A DNA stretch of 64,000 nucleotides from CAVSWT01 sp963775245 (GTDB lineage: Bacteria; Bacteroidota; Ignavibacteria; Ignavibacteriales; Ignavibacteriaceae), in the NCBI GenBank assembly GCA_963775245.1, contig CAVZID010000012.1, forward strand, positions 372,001 to 436,000, written 5' to 3'. Position numbers and translations under genes: made by a program. Positions 7,819-16,763 of this stretch are shown in pieces. Under the pieces are notes generated by a model that saw nothing but the letters and a program-made list of their open reading frames with translations, did not search any database and was not told the origin of the DNA. Position 1 is the first letter of the stretch; each line of letters starts with the position of its first letter.

Positions 7819-8541
7819 TTACTTTTTCTTAATATATCTATTAAAAATATGCCTAAAAATACCAAATAGAATAATGAAAACAAATATGTAAAAGAGTGCT
7901 TTGCCCTTAGTTATAACGAGTAAAGCAACAGCTATTAAGATGAAAGCAAAATGAAAAGGTTTTTTCTTTAATTCAGAAGGAGTGAACTTGGGAAGTGTAT
8001 CATACTTGATTTTTGAAACCATTAAAAATGATAGAACTAAAACCAAAGGTATAATGTAGCTCGAATATGGCTCTGGAAAACCTATAGGCTTTTCGTAGTA
8101 CGTTATTAGAAAGCTTGAAATTGTAATTGCAGAAGCTGGGATTGGAAGTCCTTTGAAATATTCTTTATCAAATCCAATAAGCTGAATGTTGAAGCGGGCA
8201 AGCCTAAATCCGCCGGCAATCATAAGTAAAGAACTGATAATAATTCCAATGGTTTCAAATTGATGAAGATAAGCACTAAAAATTAAAAACGAAGGGGCGG
8301 CGCCAAAGCTTACAATATCCGATAGAGAATCGAGTTCAACCCCGAGCTCACTGCTTGATTTTGTTAAACGGGCAACTAATCCATCAAGAGCATCAAAAAC
8401 TGCAGCAGTAATGATAAACCAGGCTGCTCTATTGTATTGCCCTTGACTTGCATTAATAATCGAAAGGAATCCGCTGAACATATTCATTGCAGTAAAAAGG
8501 TTGGGTACAACAGAAGGTGTTATTCTTATTCGGTGGTTCAT
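7819..8541 (-). CDS. pssA: CDP-diacylglycerol-serine O-phosphatidyltransferase
   Basis: A 240-residue integral membrane enzyme that makes phosphatidylserine from CDP-diacylglycerol and serine. The CDP-alcohol phosphotransferase motif D-x2-DG-x2-AR-x8-G-x3-D-x3-D is complete in DALDGLVARLTKSS and GVELDSLSD, at about residues 50-78. Several membrane helices follow. It begins one base after psd ends, so synthesis and decarboxylation of phosphatidylserine are encoded together and lead to phosphatidylethanolamine. Confidence 0.96.
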   Translation of the reverse strand: MNHRIRITPSVVPNLFTAMNMFSGFLSIINASQGQYNRAAWFIITAAVFDALDGLVARLTKSSSELGVELDSLSDIVSFGAAPSFLIFSAYLHQFETIGIIISSLLMIAGGFRLARFNIQLIGFDKEYFKGLPIPASAITISSFLITYYEKPIGFPEPYSSYIIPLVLVLSFLMVSKIKYDTLPKFTPSELKKKPFHFAFILIAVALLVITKGKALFYIFVFIILFGIFRHIFNRYIKKK

Positions 8542-8542
8542 T

Positions 8543-9199
8543 TCAATTTACATTTTCAAAAAGAATTGTTTCTCCCGCAGTCACATGGTCATCTTTTTTA
8601 ACTTTTTCAATCCATCCGGACGATGCCGGAACAACAACATCAACCCGGCTTCCAAATTTAATCATCCCGAATCTTTCTCCAATTTTTACATTATCGCCAA
8701 CACTAATTTTATAAATAATTCTTCTTGCTACAAATCCGGCAACTTGAGTAAAAAAAATCTTACCAAATTTGCTTTCAATTCCAAATTCACATCTTTCGTT
8801 AACTTCGGATGCTTTATCTTCAAATGCTGAAATAAATTTTCCCGGATGGTATTTTAGGTATTCAACTTTGCCCTCAATTGGAATTCTATTTACATGTACA
8901 TCCAATGGCGACATAAAAATCGAAATTTGTTTTGCTTTGCAGTTTATATATTTATTGTCTTCAACATCTTTTATAAATAAAATTCTTCCATCGGCTGGAG
9001 AAACTACAACATTATCTTTATTAGGTGGAGTTCTTTCCGGATCACGAAAAAAATTTAATGTGAATAACAGAAGTGCTAAAGGAATAATTATTAGAGATGA
9101 TTTGATATAAACATTATGAAAAAAGAAGCTTAACGAAATCAAAATGAATACAATTACAGCGACAGCACCAAGCGTAAAATATCCGTATTTTGTAAACAT
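8543..9199 (-). CDS. psd: phosphatidylserine decarboxylase, short type
   Basis: A 218-residue PSD of the short (archaetidylserine-decarboxylase-like, membrane-anchored) type. Two hydrophobic segments lie at the N-terminus. Other family features are VVSPADGRILFI, FMSPLDVHVNRIPIEG and the self-cleavage region GMIKFGSRVDVVVP, where the Gly-Ser bond would break to form the pyruvoyl group. It converts phosphatidylserine to phosphatidylethanolamine. It is located between the purC-like gene (2 bases away) and pssA (1 base away). Confidence 0.95.
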   Translation of the reverse strand: MFTKYGYFTLGAVAVIVFILISLSFFFHNVYIKSSLIIIPLALLLFTLNFFRDPERTPPNKDNVVVSPADGRILFIKDVEDNKYINCKAKQISIFMSPLDVHVNRIPIEGKVEYLKYHPGKFISAFEDKASEVNERCEFGIESKFGKIFFTQVAGFVARRIIYKISVGDNVKIGERFGMIKFGSRVDVVVPASSGWIEKVKKDDHVTAGETILFENVN

Positions 9200-9201
9200 T
9201 A

Positions 9202-9912
9202 TTACGAGCTCATTATATTATGAAGCAAGTCCGTATATTTTTTTATTTCCGGGGCTGTGGTTAGCTTGTAAGGGTTACTCCATTTTTTATCTTCTTCAAC
9301 TGGTAGAATTTTTAAGCTGCGCGGTGTGAAATCGTCTACTAAATATATTTTGTTATCATGTTTGCCGAAAGCACAAGAGACTTCTGCCAAAACGGTATTT
9401 CTTCTTTCAAAAAAAGATTTTAATACTGCGTTAACTTTTGAACAAATTCTATTTATTAATTTTAAGTCTTCAACCGAACAAAGATTAAATGAAACTAAAT
9501 GACTTTCTGAAACCAGCGAATCTTTTCCATCTCCAACATGAAATTCAAAAATAGGGAAGGTTAAAATTTCATTTTCTTTTTTACAAAAGATTTTAGCAGT
9601 TCTTTTATCAACGGTATTTAAAATTTTGACAGTAAACGGTAAGCGTTCATGTTTTATGAACTTAAGTGTATTTTTATTTTCTGATTTTACAAAAGCTGTA
9701 GGAATGTGATAACCTTTTAAATAATCAAAGAAGAAAGAATTTAAGTGTGCAAATTTCTCACCTAGGTTTTTGCTTTTGATTTTTGTAGAACCGTTAGAAT
9801 GAAAATGATCTGAATATTCTAAATTTATAAAATCTTCACGATCAAAAACTACGGGTTCTTTCTTATTTAATTCTTCGATTAAGGTTTTATTGTTATTAAA
9901 TTTTACTGACAA
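9202..9912 (-). CDS. divergent SAICAR synthetase (PurC)-like protein
   Basis: A 236-residue protein whose order of segments follows SAICAR synthetase: STKIKSKNLGEKFAHLNSFF, a central FPIFEFHVGDGKDSLVSESH, and an acidic strand KIYLVDDFTPRSLKIL in the place of PurC's EVILVDELLTPDSSRF. The usual PurC nucleotide and substrate elements (PIESIVRGYISGSGW-type) are missing or changed. The window also has a canonical purC at 47325, so this is probably a paralogue with a different or reduced activity. The start is TTG with AGGT upstream. It is the first gene of the psd-pssA-purS-purQ string. Fold level is fairly sure; function is unknown. Confidence 0.7.
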   Translation of the reverse strand: MSVKFNNNKTLIEELNKKEPVVFDREDFINLEYSDHFHSNGSTKIKSKNLGEKFAHLNSFFFDYLKGYHIPTAFVKSENKNTLKFIKHERLPFTVKILNTVDKRTAKIFCKKENEILTFPIFEFHVGDGKDSLVSESHLVSFNLCSVEDLKLINRICSKVNAVLKSFFERRNTVLAEVSCAFGKHDNKIYLVDDFTPRSLKILPVEEDKKWSNPYKLTTAPEIKKYTDLLHNIMSS

Positions 9913-10048
9913 AATTACCTACTTTAAATTTTAGGTGAGAAATTATGAAATTTCAATGTATAAAGTCAATTGATTATATTATATTTGCTCAAAAAAATTA
10001 TAAATAATTCGCATTTTTTATTAAAATTTTATCTATTGGAGGAATTCG

Positions 10049-10375
10049 ATGAAAGGCGGAATGCAAGGAATGCTGAAGCAAGTTCAGAAAATGCAGGCTG
10101 AGATGCAGAAAGTTCAAGGTGAACTGGGAAATATAACAGTTTCAGAAGAAGCTGGCGGTGGGATGATTAAGGCTACAGCAAATGGTAATAAAGAAATAAT
10201 AAGCGTTGAAATTGACCCGCAAGTCATAAATAAGGACGAGAAGGAAATTTTGGAAGATTTAGTAGTTGCCGCTGTAAATAAAGCACTTCAATCTGCAAAT
10301 AAACTTGCTGAAGAAGAATTGGCAAAAGTTACCAAAGGAATGATTCCTCCAGGTTTAAACATCCCGGGACTTTAA
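10049..10375 (+). CDS. ebfC: YbaB/EbfC-family nucleoid-associated protein
   Basis: A 108-residue YbaB/EbfC protein, a small DNA-binding dimer. The N-terminus is rich in Met, Gln and Gly with a helix (MLKQVQKMQAEMQKVQGEL). The central strand region (GGGMIKATANGNKEIISVEI) and the Pro/Gly-rich C-terminus (GMIPPGLNIPGL) are typical. A strong ribosome-binding site (GGAGG) precedes ATG. recR follows two bases later, the conserved bacterial ybaB-recR arrangement; dnaX, the usual third partner, is not adjacent. Confidence 0.95.
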   Translation: MKGGMQGMLKQVQKMQAEMQKVQGELGNITVSEEAGGGMIKATANGNKEIISVEIDPQVINKDEKEILEDLVVAAVNKALQSANKLAEEELAKVTKGMIPPGLNIPGL

Positions 10376-10377
10376 AC

Positions 10378-10974
10378 TTGCAAATAGCTGAACCACTTCA
10401 AGCAGCAATAGAAGAATTAAGCAAATTACCGAGCATTGGCAAAAAAACAGCACAAAGACTGGCTTTATACATCTTAAAAAGTGATGAAACATCTGTAGAA
10501 AGTTTGGTCCAAGCTATAAAAGAATTAAAAACTAAACTAAAATTTTGCGAAAGATGTTTTAATATTTCCGTTGATAATCTTTGTGATGTGTGCAAAAGTC
10601 ATAAACGTGATGCAACGTTAATTTGCGTGGTCGAAGAAGCAAGTGATGTAATTGCAATTGAAAAATCACATGAGTTTAATGGGCTTTATCATGTTTTAGG
10701 TGGCGTCCTTTCTCCTTTGTCCGGTATCAACCCGGAATCTTTAAAAATAAAAGAACTTATCAAAAGATTTGAAACAGAAGATATACACGAAATTATTTTA
10801 GCACTTAATCCTGATACAGAAGGGGAAGCAACAGCTTTATATCTGGCTAAATTAATAAAACCTTTTGGAATTAAAGTAACAAGAATTGCACGCGGCCTTC
10901 CGATTGGCGGAGATTTGGAATTTGCTGATGAAGCAACGATCGGAAGAGCTGTTTTAGGAAGAATTTCGATTTAA
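10378..10974 (+). CDS. recR: recombination mediator RecR
   Basis: A 198-residue RecR, which with RecO/RecF helps load RecA on gapped DNA. The helix-hairpin-helix region (ELSKLPSIGKKTAQRLALYI), the C4 zinc finger (CERCFNISVDNLCDVC) and the Toprim domain (ICVVEEASDVIAIE) are in the right order. The start is TTG at 10378, two bases after the ebfC stop; there is no ATG early enough to keep the helix-hairpin-helix domain. The two genes are surely co-expressed. Confidence 0.96.
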   Translation: MQIAEPLQAAIEELSKLPSIGKKTAQRLALYILKSDETSVESLVQAIKELKTKLKFCERCFNISVDNLCDVCKSHKRDATLICVVEEASDVIAIEKSHEFNGLYHVLGGVLSPLSGINPESLKIKELIKRFETEDIHEIILALNPDTEGEATALYLAKLIKPFGIKVTRIARGLPIGGDLEFADEATIGRAVLGRISI

Positions 10975-11020
10975 TTATTTAATTCGGAATACTTTTTAAG
11001 ATTTATATATTAATAGTATT

Positions 11021-11065
11021 TACCCTCACCATAATCCTCTACCAAATTGGGAGAGGGTTAGGGTA
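11021..11065. repeat. imperfect 45-bp palindrome downstream of recR
   Basis: Left arm TACCCTCACCATAATCCTCT and right arm GAGAGGGTTAGGGTA are imperfect inverted repeats around CCAAATTGG-like centre bases. CCCTCTCCC-type palindromes of this kind are common dispersed elements in bacterial intergenic DNA. No T tract follows, so it is not a clear terminator. Confidence 0.45.
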
Positions 11066-11082
11066 GTTTAGATTTTATTTTC

Positions 11083-11817
11083 ATGGCTGAATGGTTCAAA
11101 GACTGGTTTAACACAGAAGAATATTTAAATGTTTACAGGCATCGAAATGAAGATGATGCCAAAGGACTTGTTGATTTAATTTTATCAAAAGTAAATATTC
11201 CTCCAGGCAGTAAAGTTCTTGATATGGCTTGCGGTGCCGGGCGCCATTCTATAATTTTCGCACAATATGGTTTTAAAGTTACTGCTGTTGATTTAAGTGA
11301 AAAACTTATAAAGGTGGCAAAGAAAACTGCTGCAGAAACTAACGTAAATGTAGATTTTATAGAATCTGATTTACGCCAATTTGCGATTAGTGAAAAATTT
11401 GATTTAGTAGTTAATCTTTTCACAAGCTTTGGTTATTTTGAAAAAGATAATGAAAATTTTAAAATCATAAAAACCGCATTCGATCATTTAAAAGAAAATG
11501 GTTTTTTTATTTTAGATTTTTTCAATCAAGGTTATGTTGAAAAAAATTTGATAAAAAAATCTGTAGATATAATTCCCGGCGGATTAATAACTCAGGAAAG
11601 AAGAATTGAAAAGAGCAGAGTCGAAAAACTCATAACAATAAACAAATACGAAATAGAACAAAAATTTTTAGAATCGGTTAGAATGTTTAAGCCGGAAGAG
11701 TTAATTTCCGCCGTAGTTTCAACCGGATTTAATGTACATGAAGTTTTAGGTGATTTTGATGGAAATTCTTTTAACTTTTCCACTTCCCCAAGAGTTATTA
11801 TTTTAGCCCGTAAATGA
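11083..11817 (+). CDS. class I SAM-dependent methyltransferase
   Basis: A 244-residue methyltransferase. Motif I (VLDMACGAGRHS, residues 45-56) binds SAM, followed by VTAVDLSEKLIKVA with the acidic residue for the ribose, and FDLVVNLFTSFGYF as motif IV. The substrate cannot be read from sequence. The stop overlaps the ATG of the next gene (ATGA), linking it to the two lipoproteins and ftsX downstream. Confidence 0.85.
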   Translation: MAEWFKDWFNTEEYLNVYRHRNEDDAKGLVDLILSKVNIPPGSKVLDMACGAGRHSIIFAQYGFKVTAVDLSEKLIKVAKKTAAETNVNVDFIESDLRQFAISEKFDLVVNLFTSFGYFEKDNENFKIIKTAFDHLKENGFFILDFFNQGYVEKNLIKKSVDIIPGGLITQERRIEKSRVEKLITINKYEIEQKFLESVRMFKPEELISAVVSTGFNVHEVLGDFDGNSFNFSTSPRVIILARK

Positions 11818-12392
11818 AAATTACTATAAAAATATTTTTATTATTTTTACTATTTCTTATGGGGTGTGATTTATTCGGAACTAGGCCTGCCGAAAAACCA
11901 AACACTTCGGGAACTGCTTTTCAACCAGCCACAACAACCGATATTTTAATAAGTAATTTTCAAAATTCTTTAGAAGGTAAAAATGTTGTTAATTATAAAA
12001 TTTGTTTAGCTGATTCAAACTTTACATCAAAGAAATTTAATTTTGTACCATCAGCGAGTGCAGCGTTGCAGTTTCCTTCTCTTACAGATAATTGGGGCGT
12101 TAGTGAGGAAGAAAAATATTTTAACAATTTAGTAAGCAAGGTCTCGGATAATTCTTTAATAAGATTTAAACTTTTTAATGTTACGTCCAATCAGTATTCC
12201 GACAGTTCGATTTATTCTGCAAGCTATACTTTATCTGTCCCGCTCACTGATCCAACAATTCCACAAGATTACCAGGGCGATTTAAAGTTTACTATGATAA
12301 GAGCAAATACAGTATGGGTTATATATAATTGGCAAGATTATAAGAACAGTGATTTACCAAGCTGGAGTGACTTGAAAGGAAGATTTTATTAA
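11814..12392 (+). CDS. predicted lipoprotein
   Basis: A 192-residue protein of unknown function. The N-terminus is a lipoprotein signal (KIFLLFLLFLMGC) with lipobox L-M-G-C, Cys18. Pro/Thr-rich residues follow, then a globular region with YQGDLKFTMIRANTVWVIYNW, resembling small alpha+beta (NTF2/DUF4878-like) lipoproteins; that similarity is inference. It overlaps the methyltransferase by four bases and the next lipoprotein gene by about five. Confidence 0.75.
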   Translation: MKITIKIFLLFLLFLMGCDLFGTRPAEKPNTSGTAFQPATTTDILISNFQNSLEGKNVVNYKICLADSNFTSKKFNFVPSASAALQFPSLTDNWGVSEEEKYFNNLVSKVSDNSLIRFKLFNVTSNQYSDSSIYSASYTLSVPLTDPTIPQDYQGDLKFTMIRANTVWVIYNWQDYKNSDLPSWSDLKGRFY

Positions 12393-12897
12393 AAATATTT
12401 TTAAATATAGTGTTATTGTAATTATATTTTTAGCTGGATGTAAAAATCCGTTTTCCCCAAGTCTAAATTTAAGTGACAGTTCATCTTCTTTTGCAATTTC
12501 AGATTTAAAAAAGCCTGAAGGAGTTTTTCAAAACATTCAATATGCATATACTTTTAAAGACACTATTATTTATGGCCAATTAATCAGCCAGGATTTTGTT
12601 TTTACTTATAGGGACTATGAGCAAAGCGTGGATGTATCCTGGGGAAGAGATACTGAAATGCGGGCAACTTATGGACTTTTTAATAATACCCAGCAAGTAG
12701 ACTTAATCTGGAATAGCATTCTTCTATCAACAGTTGATTCAACTACAGCTACTTATGTGAGAGGATACAATTTAACTGTAACTTTTAATCCCACGGATAT
12801 TCAACGGTATGATGGAAGAGTAAATCTTTCTTTAAGAAAAAATCCAACTACTGAAAAATGGGCAATTGTTAAATGGGTGGACGAATCAAACTTTTAA
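12388..12897 (+). CDS. predicted lipoprotein with probable ATT start
   Basis: The frame is open from 12376 and encodes KNIFKYSVIVIIFLAGC, a complete lipoprotein signal with lipobox L-A-G-C, continuous with a mature part ending WAIVKWVDESNF. No ATG, GTG or TTG precedes the signal. ATT at 12388 overlaps the previous stop (ATTAA) and has AAGGAAG six bases upstream, so ATT is the likely start. A GTG at 12628 would remove the signal. The C-terminus resembles that of the preceding lipoprotein (WVIYNW / WAIVKW), which suggests an old duplication. Function is unknown. Confidence 0.7.
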   Translation: MKNIFKYSVIVIIFLAGCKNPFSPSLNLSDSSSSFAISDLKKPEGVFQNIQYAYTFKDTIIYGQLISQDFVFTYRDYEQSVDVSWGRDTEMRATYGLFNNTQQVDLIWNSILLSTVDSTTATYVRGYNLTVTFNPTDIQRYDGRVNLSLRKNPTTEKWAIVKWVDESNF

Positions 12898-12916
12898 TAA
12901 GGAAACAAATTTTTAC

Positions 12917-13780
12917 ATGATTAAATTTTGGTTAAAAGAATCTTTTAAACTTATCGGAAGAGCAAAAGGTTCTTTCTTCATTTCATTAATTTCAATGACT
13001 ATTTCAGTCTTTTTAATTATTACTTCCTTAATTCTAATAAGAATTTCAGATATACTTCAAAGTGGAATTAAAGAAAGCATTACCATTAATGTTTTCTTAA
13101 ATGATTCAATAGGAAAAGATGATACAAAAAAACTTGGGGATAAATTAAAAAAAGAAGAGTTCACAAAGCTGGTAAAATTCATAAGCAAGGAACAGGCAGC
13201 AGATAACTTTATAAAACAAACAGGGGAAGACTTTCGAAAAATATTAGATTATAATCCACTGCCGGCTTCATTCTCAGTATCTTTAAAAGAAAATTTTGTA
13301 AATAAAGATTCGTTACAAGCAGTTATCAGCAAACTTCAAAAATATCCTAATGTTGATGAAGTAGTTTTTCAAGACAAGTTTGTTTACACGCTTCTTTCAT
13401 ATTTAAATAATATTAAAAAATACATTTTTATTTTTACAGGAATTTTATTTTTCATTTCAATTTACATTGTTTACAGCACAGTTAAGCTGATAACAAATTC
13501 AAAGTATAAAGAGATGGAAACAATGAAACTTGTTGGTGCAAAGCTTTCAACTATAAAAGCACCTGTAATTTTGAACTCAATTTACATCGGATTTTTTGCA
13601 GGAATTATTTCGTTCGGAATATTTTTAGGAGTTGTTTATTATATCAATAACAATACTTTATTTAATTTTTTTATCGATAAAAATTTAATTTTTTATCTTG
13701 CTGCTTTGCTGTTAATCGGACCGGTAATTTCTGCAAGTATAAGTCTTTTTACATTAAGAAAAATCTCATTAAAGATTTGA
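12917..13780 (+). CDS. ftsX: FtsX-like cell division permease
   Basis: A 287-residue FtsX-type protein with one membrane helix near the N-terminus (residues ~20-43), a periplasmic domain of about 120 residues (ITINVFLNDSIGKDD, VDEVVFQDKFV) and three C-terminal helices with KYKEMETMKLVGAK, typical of FtsX. With FtsE it forms an ABC-type complex that activates peptidoglycan hydrolases at the septum. I chose ATG 12917 over an earlier TTG-type start because it matches family N-termini and follows AAGGAAAC. ftsE is not adjacent. Confidence 0.88.
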   Translation: MIKFWLKESFKLIGRAKGSFFISLISMTISVFLIITSLILIRISDILQSGIKESITINVFLNDSIGKDDTKKLGDKLKKEEFTKLVKFISKEQAADNFIKQTGEDFRKILDYNPLPASFSVSLKENFVNKDSLQAVISKLQKYPNVDEVVFQDKFVYTLLSYLNNIKKYIFIFTGILFFISIYIVYSTVKLITNSKYKEMETMKLVGAKLSTIKAPVILNSIYIGFFAGIISFGIFLGVVYYINNNTLFNFFIDKNLIFYLAALLLIGPVISASISLFTLRKISLKI

Positions 13781-13859
13781 TGTAATTTTATTATTCTTTA
13801 ATTTTTAGCGTTTAAATTTCAAAGAACAATTGTTGTGAGACAAAAAAGTAATTAGTTAT

Positions 13860-13888
13860 AAACCCGGTTTCTTAAAGAAACCGGGTTT
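13860..13888. terminator. strong hairpin, probable terminator after ftsX
   Basis: A perfect 14-bp inverted repeat, AAACCCGGTTTCTT / AAGAAACCGGGTTT, separated by one base. It lies between the ftsX gene and the polysaccharide locus. The terminal TTT/AAA stretches of the arms would provide short U runs on either strand, so it may work in both directions. Confidence 0.65.
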
Positions 13889-13926
13889 ATCTTAGCAAAA
13901 AAAGTGGACAAACATTAAAAATAGAT

Positions 13927-15517
13927 ATGCCGTTCAAAATTCTTCTTTCAATTTTATTTTTTTCTTTTTTAAGTTCAGCTTTTGCACAAATAGTTCCTGA
14001 TTACGAGGAAAGGTCGTTTTCTGATATTTCCGATTCATTAAAAAGTCAGATGCTGGGGTATGGAAGTTCAAGCGGAAGTGTTAACCCGGATGAATATGTT
14101 GTTGGAGCCGGGGATAAATTTTTTGTTTCAATCAGCGGGTTTAGTGATTTCAATTATAATATAATTGTAAACCAGGATGACCAAATTTTTATTCCTAAAA
14201 TGGGCAGTATTGATTTAAAAGAAAAAGACCTTAACTGAAGCTAAAAACTTAATTAAAAAATCCATACTTCAATATTTTAAAGATGTTGAAGTTTTTATTT
14301 CACTAATTGATTTTAGAAAAATTAAAGTTTCACTTTTAGGAGATGTAGTTAAATCTTCTTCATTTATATTACCAGCTAATTCAAGATTGATGGATTTAAT
14401 TGTAAAATCATTTGGGCTTACTAAAACTTCTAATTACAGGAACATAAAAATTATAAGCCGGGACAATAATCAAAAGTTTTATGATTTTTTGTCCTTCTTA
14501 AGATTTGGAGATAAAAAGAATAATCCGCTGTTAAACGATGATGATGTGGTAATTGTGGATAAGGTTGATAAAGTAGTTTTAATAAACGGACGTATCAAAT
14601 ACCCCGGAACTTATGAATATATTGAAGGAGAAACTGCTGCGAATCTAATTGATATTGCCGGTGGAATTTTATCTAAAGCCAGAAAAGATTCTATCGAACT
14701 TGTAAGATTTGATAAAGAGGGGAAAAATCAGATAAGTGAGTATTACAAATACGACGATATCATGAATGATAAAATTCTATTACAGAATAAAGATAATATT
14801 TTGGTTAGAGAAATCCCTGATTATCTAGAAGATAAATACGTGAAAATTGAAGGCTATGTAAAGTATCCCGGTTACTATAAAATCATTGAAAACCAAACCA
14901 AATTGAGTGAAATTATTGCTGAAGCTGGTGGTTTTAGGAAAGAAGCTTCATTAACTGATGCTGTATTAAAAAGAAATGTAGCTGATACTGAAGTTGATCC
15001 TGAATATGAAAGGCTGAAAAACACTCAGCGTGCTGATATGACTGATGATGAGTATACCTATTTAAAAGCAAAATCACGGCAAAAAGTTGGCAAAGTTGTA
15101 GTAGATTTTGTTAAGCTATTTAGAGATCATGATTCAACTGAGGATGTTGTTCTTAAAAGAAGGGATGAAATAAATGTTCCTGAAAAAATTGACTACGTAA
15201 TTATGCTTGGGCAAGTGATAAATCCGGGAAATGTTATTTATAATAAAGATTATACTATTGATGATTACATTCGCCTTGCAGGAGGATTTGGCTGGCGTGC
15301 GTTAAAAGGTGATGTAAGAGTTATCAGGGCAAACACAGGCGAATGGATTGATGCCGGTGATGTGGATTTAATCAAACCGGGAGATACAATTTGGATCCCT
15401 GAAGATTTGCCAGGCCCAAAGTTTTGGGATGTGTTCACGACTTCACTTCAAGTTTTAGGTCAGGTAGCTGCAGTGATTGCAGCTACTGTTGCGGTTATAG
15501 TAGCTACAAGGAAATAA
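13927..15517 (+). CDS. Wza-type polysaccharide export protein, frame-disrupted
   Basis: An outer-membrane polysaccharide exporter. A signal peptide (ILLSILFFSFLSSAFAQ) is followed by the poly-export domain (DEYVVGAGDKFFVSISG) and three SLBB-type units (VLINGRIKYPGTYEY, VKIEGYVKYPGYYKI, VIMLGQVINPGNVIY), then a hydrophobic C-terminal helix (VAAVIAATVAVIVATRK). The frame breaks near 14221-14233. The first part stops after KEKDLN, but with one base removed it reads KEKTLTEAKNLIKKSILQYF and runs on into the second part. It is the first gene of the locus, directly before the chain-length protein. Confidence 0.9.
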
Positions 15518-15518
15518 T

Positions 15519-16668
15519 TTGAGTTACCATCAAATACTTAATATTATAATTTTTAATAGAAGAATTATTTTAAGAGTTACAATCTTTTCAACTATACTTC
15601 TATTTCTCCTTTTATATTTTGTTTATCCGCTAACATTTAAATCAGAAGCAACATTACTCCCACCAACTGATGAATCAAATTCAAATAATCTAAGTGCATT
15701 ACTAAATGGCTCAAGTTTTTCAAATTTACTTGGAGATAATTCATCTGCAAACTCACAGCTTTATATGCAAGTTTTAGAGAGCCGTTCCGCAGCTGAATAT
15801 GTAGTGGAAAAAGATAATTTATTTAATTATCTGGATTCAAAAAATTTATATGATGCTGCCGATAAGCTAAGCAAGAAATTAAATGTTGAGGTTACGAAAG
15901 AAGGAATTATCAAATTAAGCATTGATGTAAAAACAAAATTGTTTCCAAAATTTTTTGATGATATTGATACTGTTAAAAATTTTTCTGCCAAGATTACTAA
16001 CACTTTTGTTGAAGCATTAGATAAAGTCAATAAACAAAAATTATCTTCCAAAGCAAAAAGAGCAAGAGAATATATAGAATCTCAAATAAAAATAACCAGG
16101 GCACATCTTGATTCAGTAGAAAACGCGCTTTCAGACTTTCAGAAAAAAAATAAAACTTTTTCTTTACCGGAACAAGTAAGTGCTTCAATTGATGCTGCAG
16201 CTAAGATTAAAATCCGAAATAACTAAAACAGAAATTGAAATTGGAATGTTCAGGCAAAATTTACAAGAAGACAATAAGGCTATTTTGTCACTTCAAAATA
16301 AACTGGCTGAGTTGAGACTGCAATATAGTAAAATGGAGATGGGCAGTGCTGATTATTTATTAGCTTTCAAAGATGTTCCTGCTTTAGGAAAAGAGTTAAC
16401 GGAACTTCTTCGTGAAGTTAAAATTCAGAATGAAGTTTACCAGGTTTTGCAGCAGCAATATTACCAGGAGTTAATTCAAGAGAAAAAAGATATTCCAACT
16501 ATTGAAGTGCTTGATGAAGCGATTCCACCACTAAAGGCATCATCACCAAGAGTAGTGTTTTCAACAGTGCTTGGTGGAATTTTTATATTTTTATTGATGT
16601 CTTTAGTATTAGTTTATAAAGAAAAAAAGATCTTATCTGTATCAACGGATTCAGGGAAAGAAAATTAA
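15519..16668 (+). CDS. Wzz-family polysaccharide chain-length / co-polymerase protein, frame-disrupted
   Basis: An inner-membrane protein with a hydrophobic helix at about residues 18-38, the Wzz domain (LTFKSEATLLPPTDESNS), a long coiled-coil middle and a second helix near the C-terminus (VVFSTVLGGIFIFLLMSLVL). There is no tyrosine-kinase domain. One extra base near 16203-16210 shifts the frame: the first half ends IDAAAKIKIRNN, while the other frame reads LKSEITKTEIEIGMF, the natural continuation. The start is TTG, one base after the exporter's stop. It sets polymer length and contacts the outer-membrane exporter. Confidence 0.88.
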
Positions 16669-16681
16669 TATTTAGCTAACA

Positions 16682-16714
16682 ACAAACCCAATTTCTTAAA
16701 GAAATTGGGTTTGT
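16682..16714. terminator. strong hairpin between chain-length gene and uxs
   Basis: A perfect 16-bp inverted repeat, ACAAACCCAATTTCTT / AAGAAATTGGGTTTGT, with a one-base centre. It shares the core TTTCTTAAAGAAA with the hairpin at 13860-13888, so the exporter/chain-length pair is bracketed by related palindromes. Probably a terminator or attenuator. Confidence 0.6.
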
Positions 16715-16763
16715 GGCATTTGTAAATTTTTGAAATGAAAAATTAATTAGAAAGGGAATAAAA

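Noticed and set aside
12628..12897. Separate 89-codon gene starting at GTG 12628
   Set aside because: The same frame is open upstream and includes a complete lipoprotein signal, so this is only the C-terminal part.
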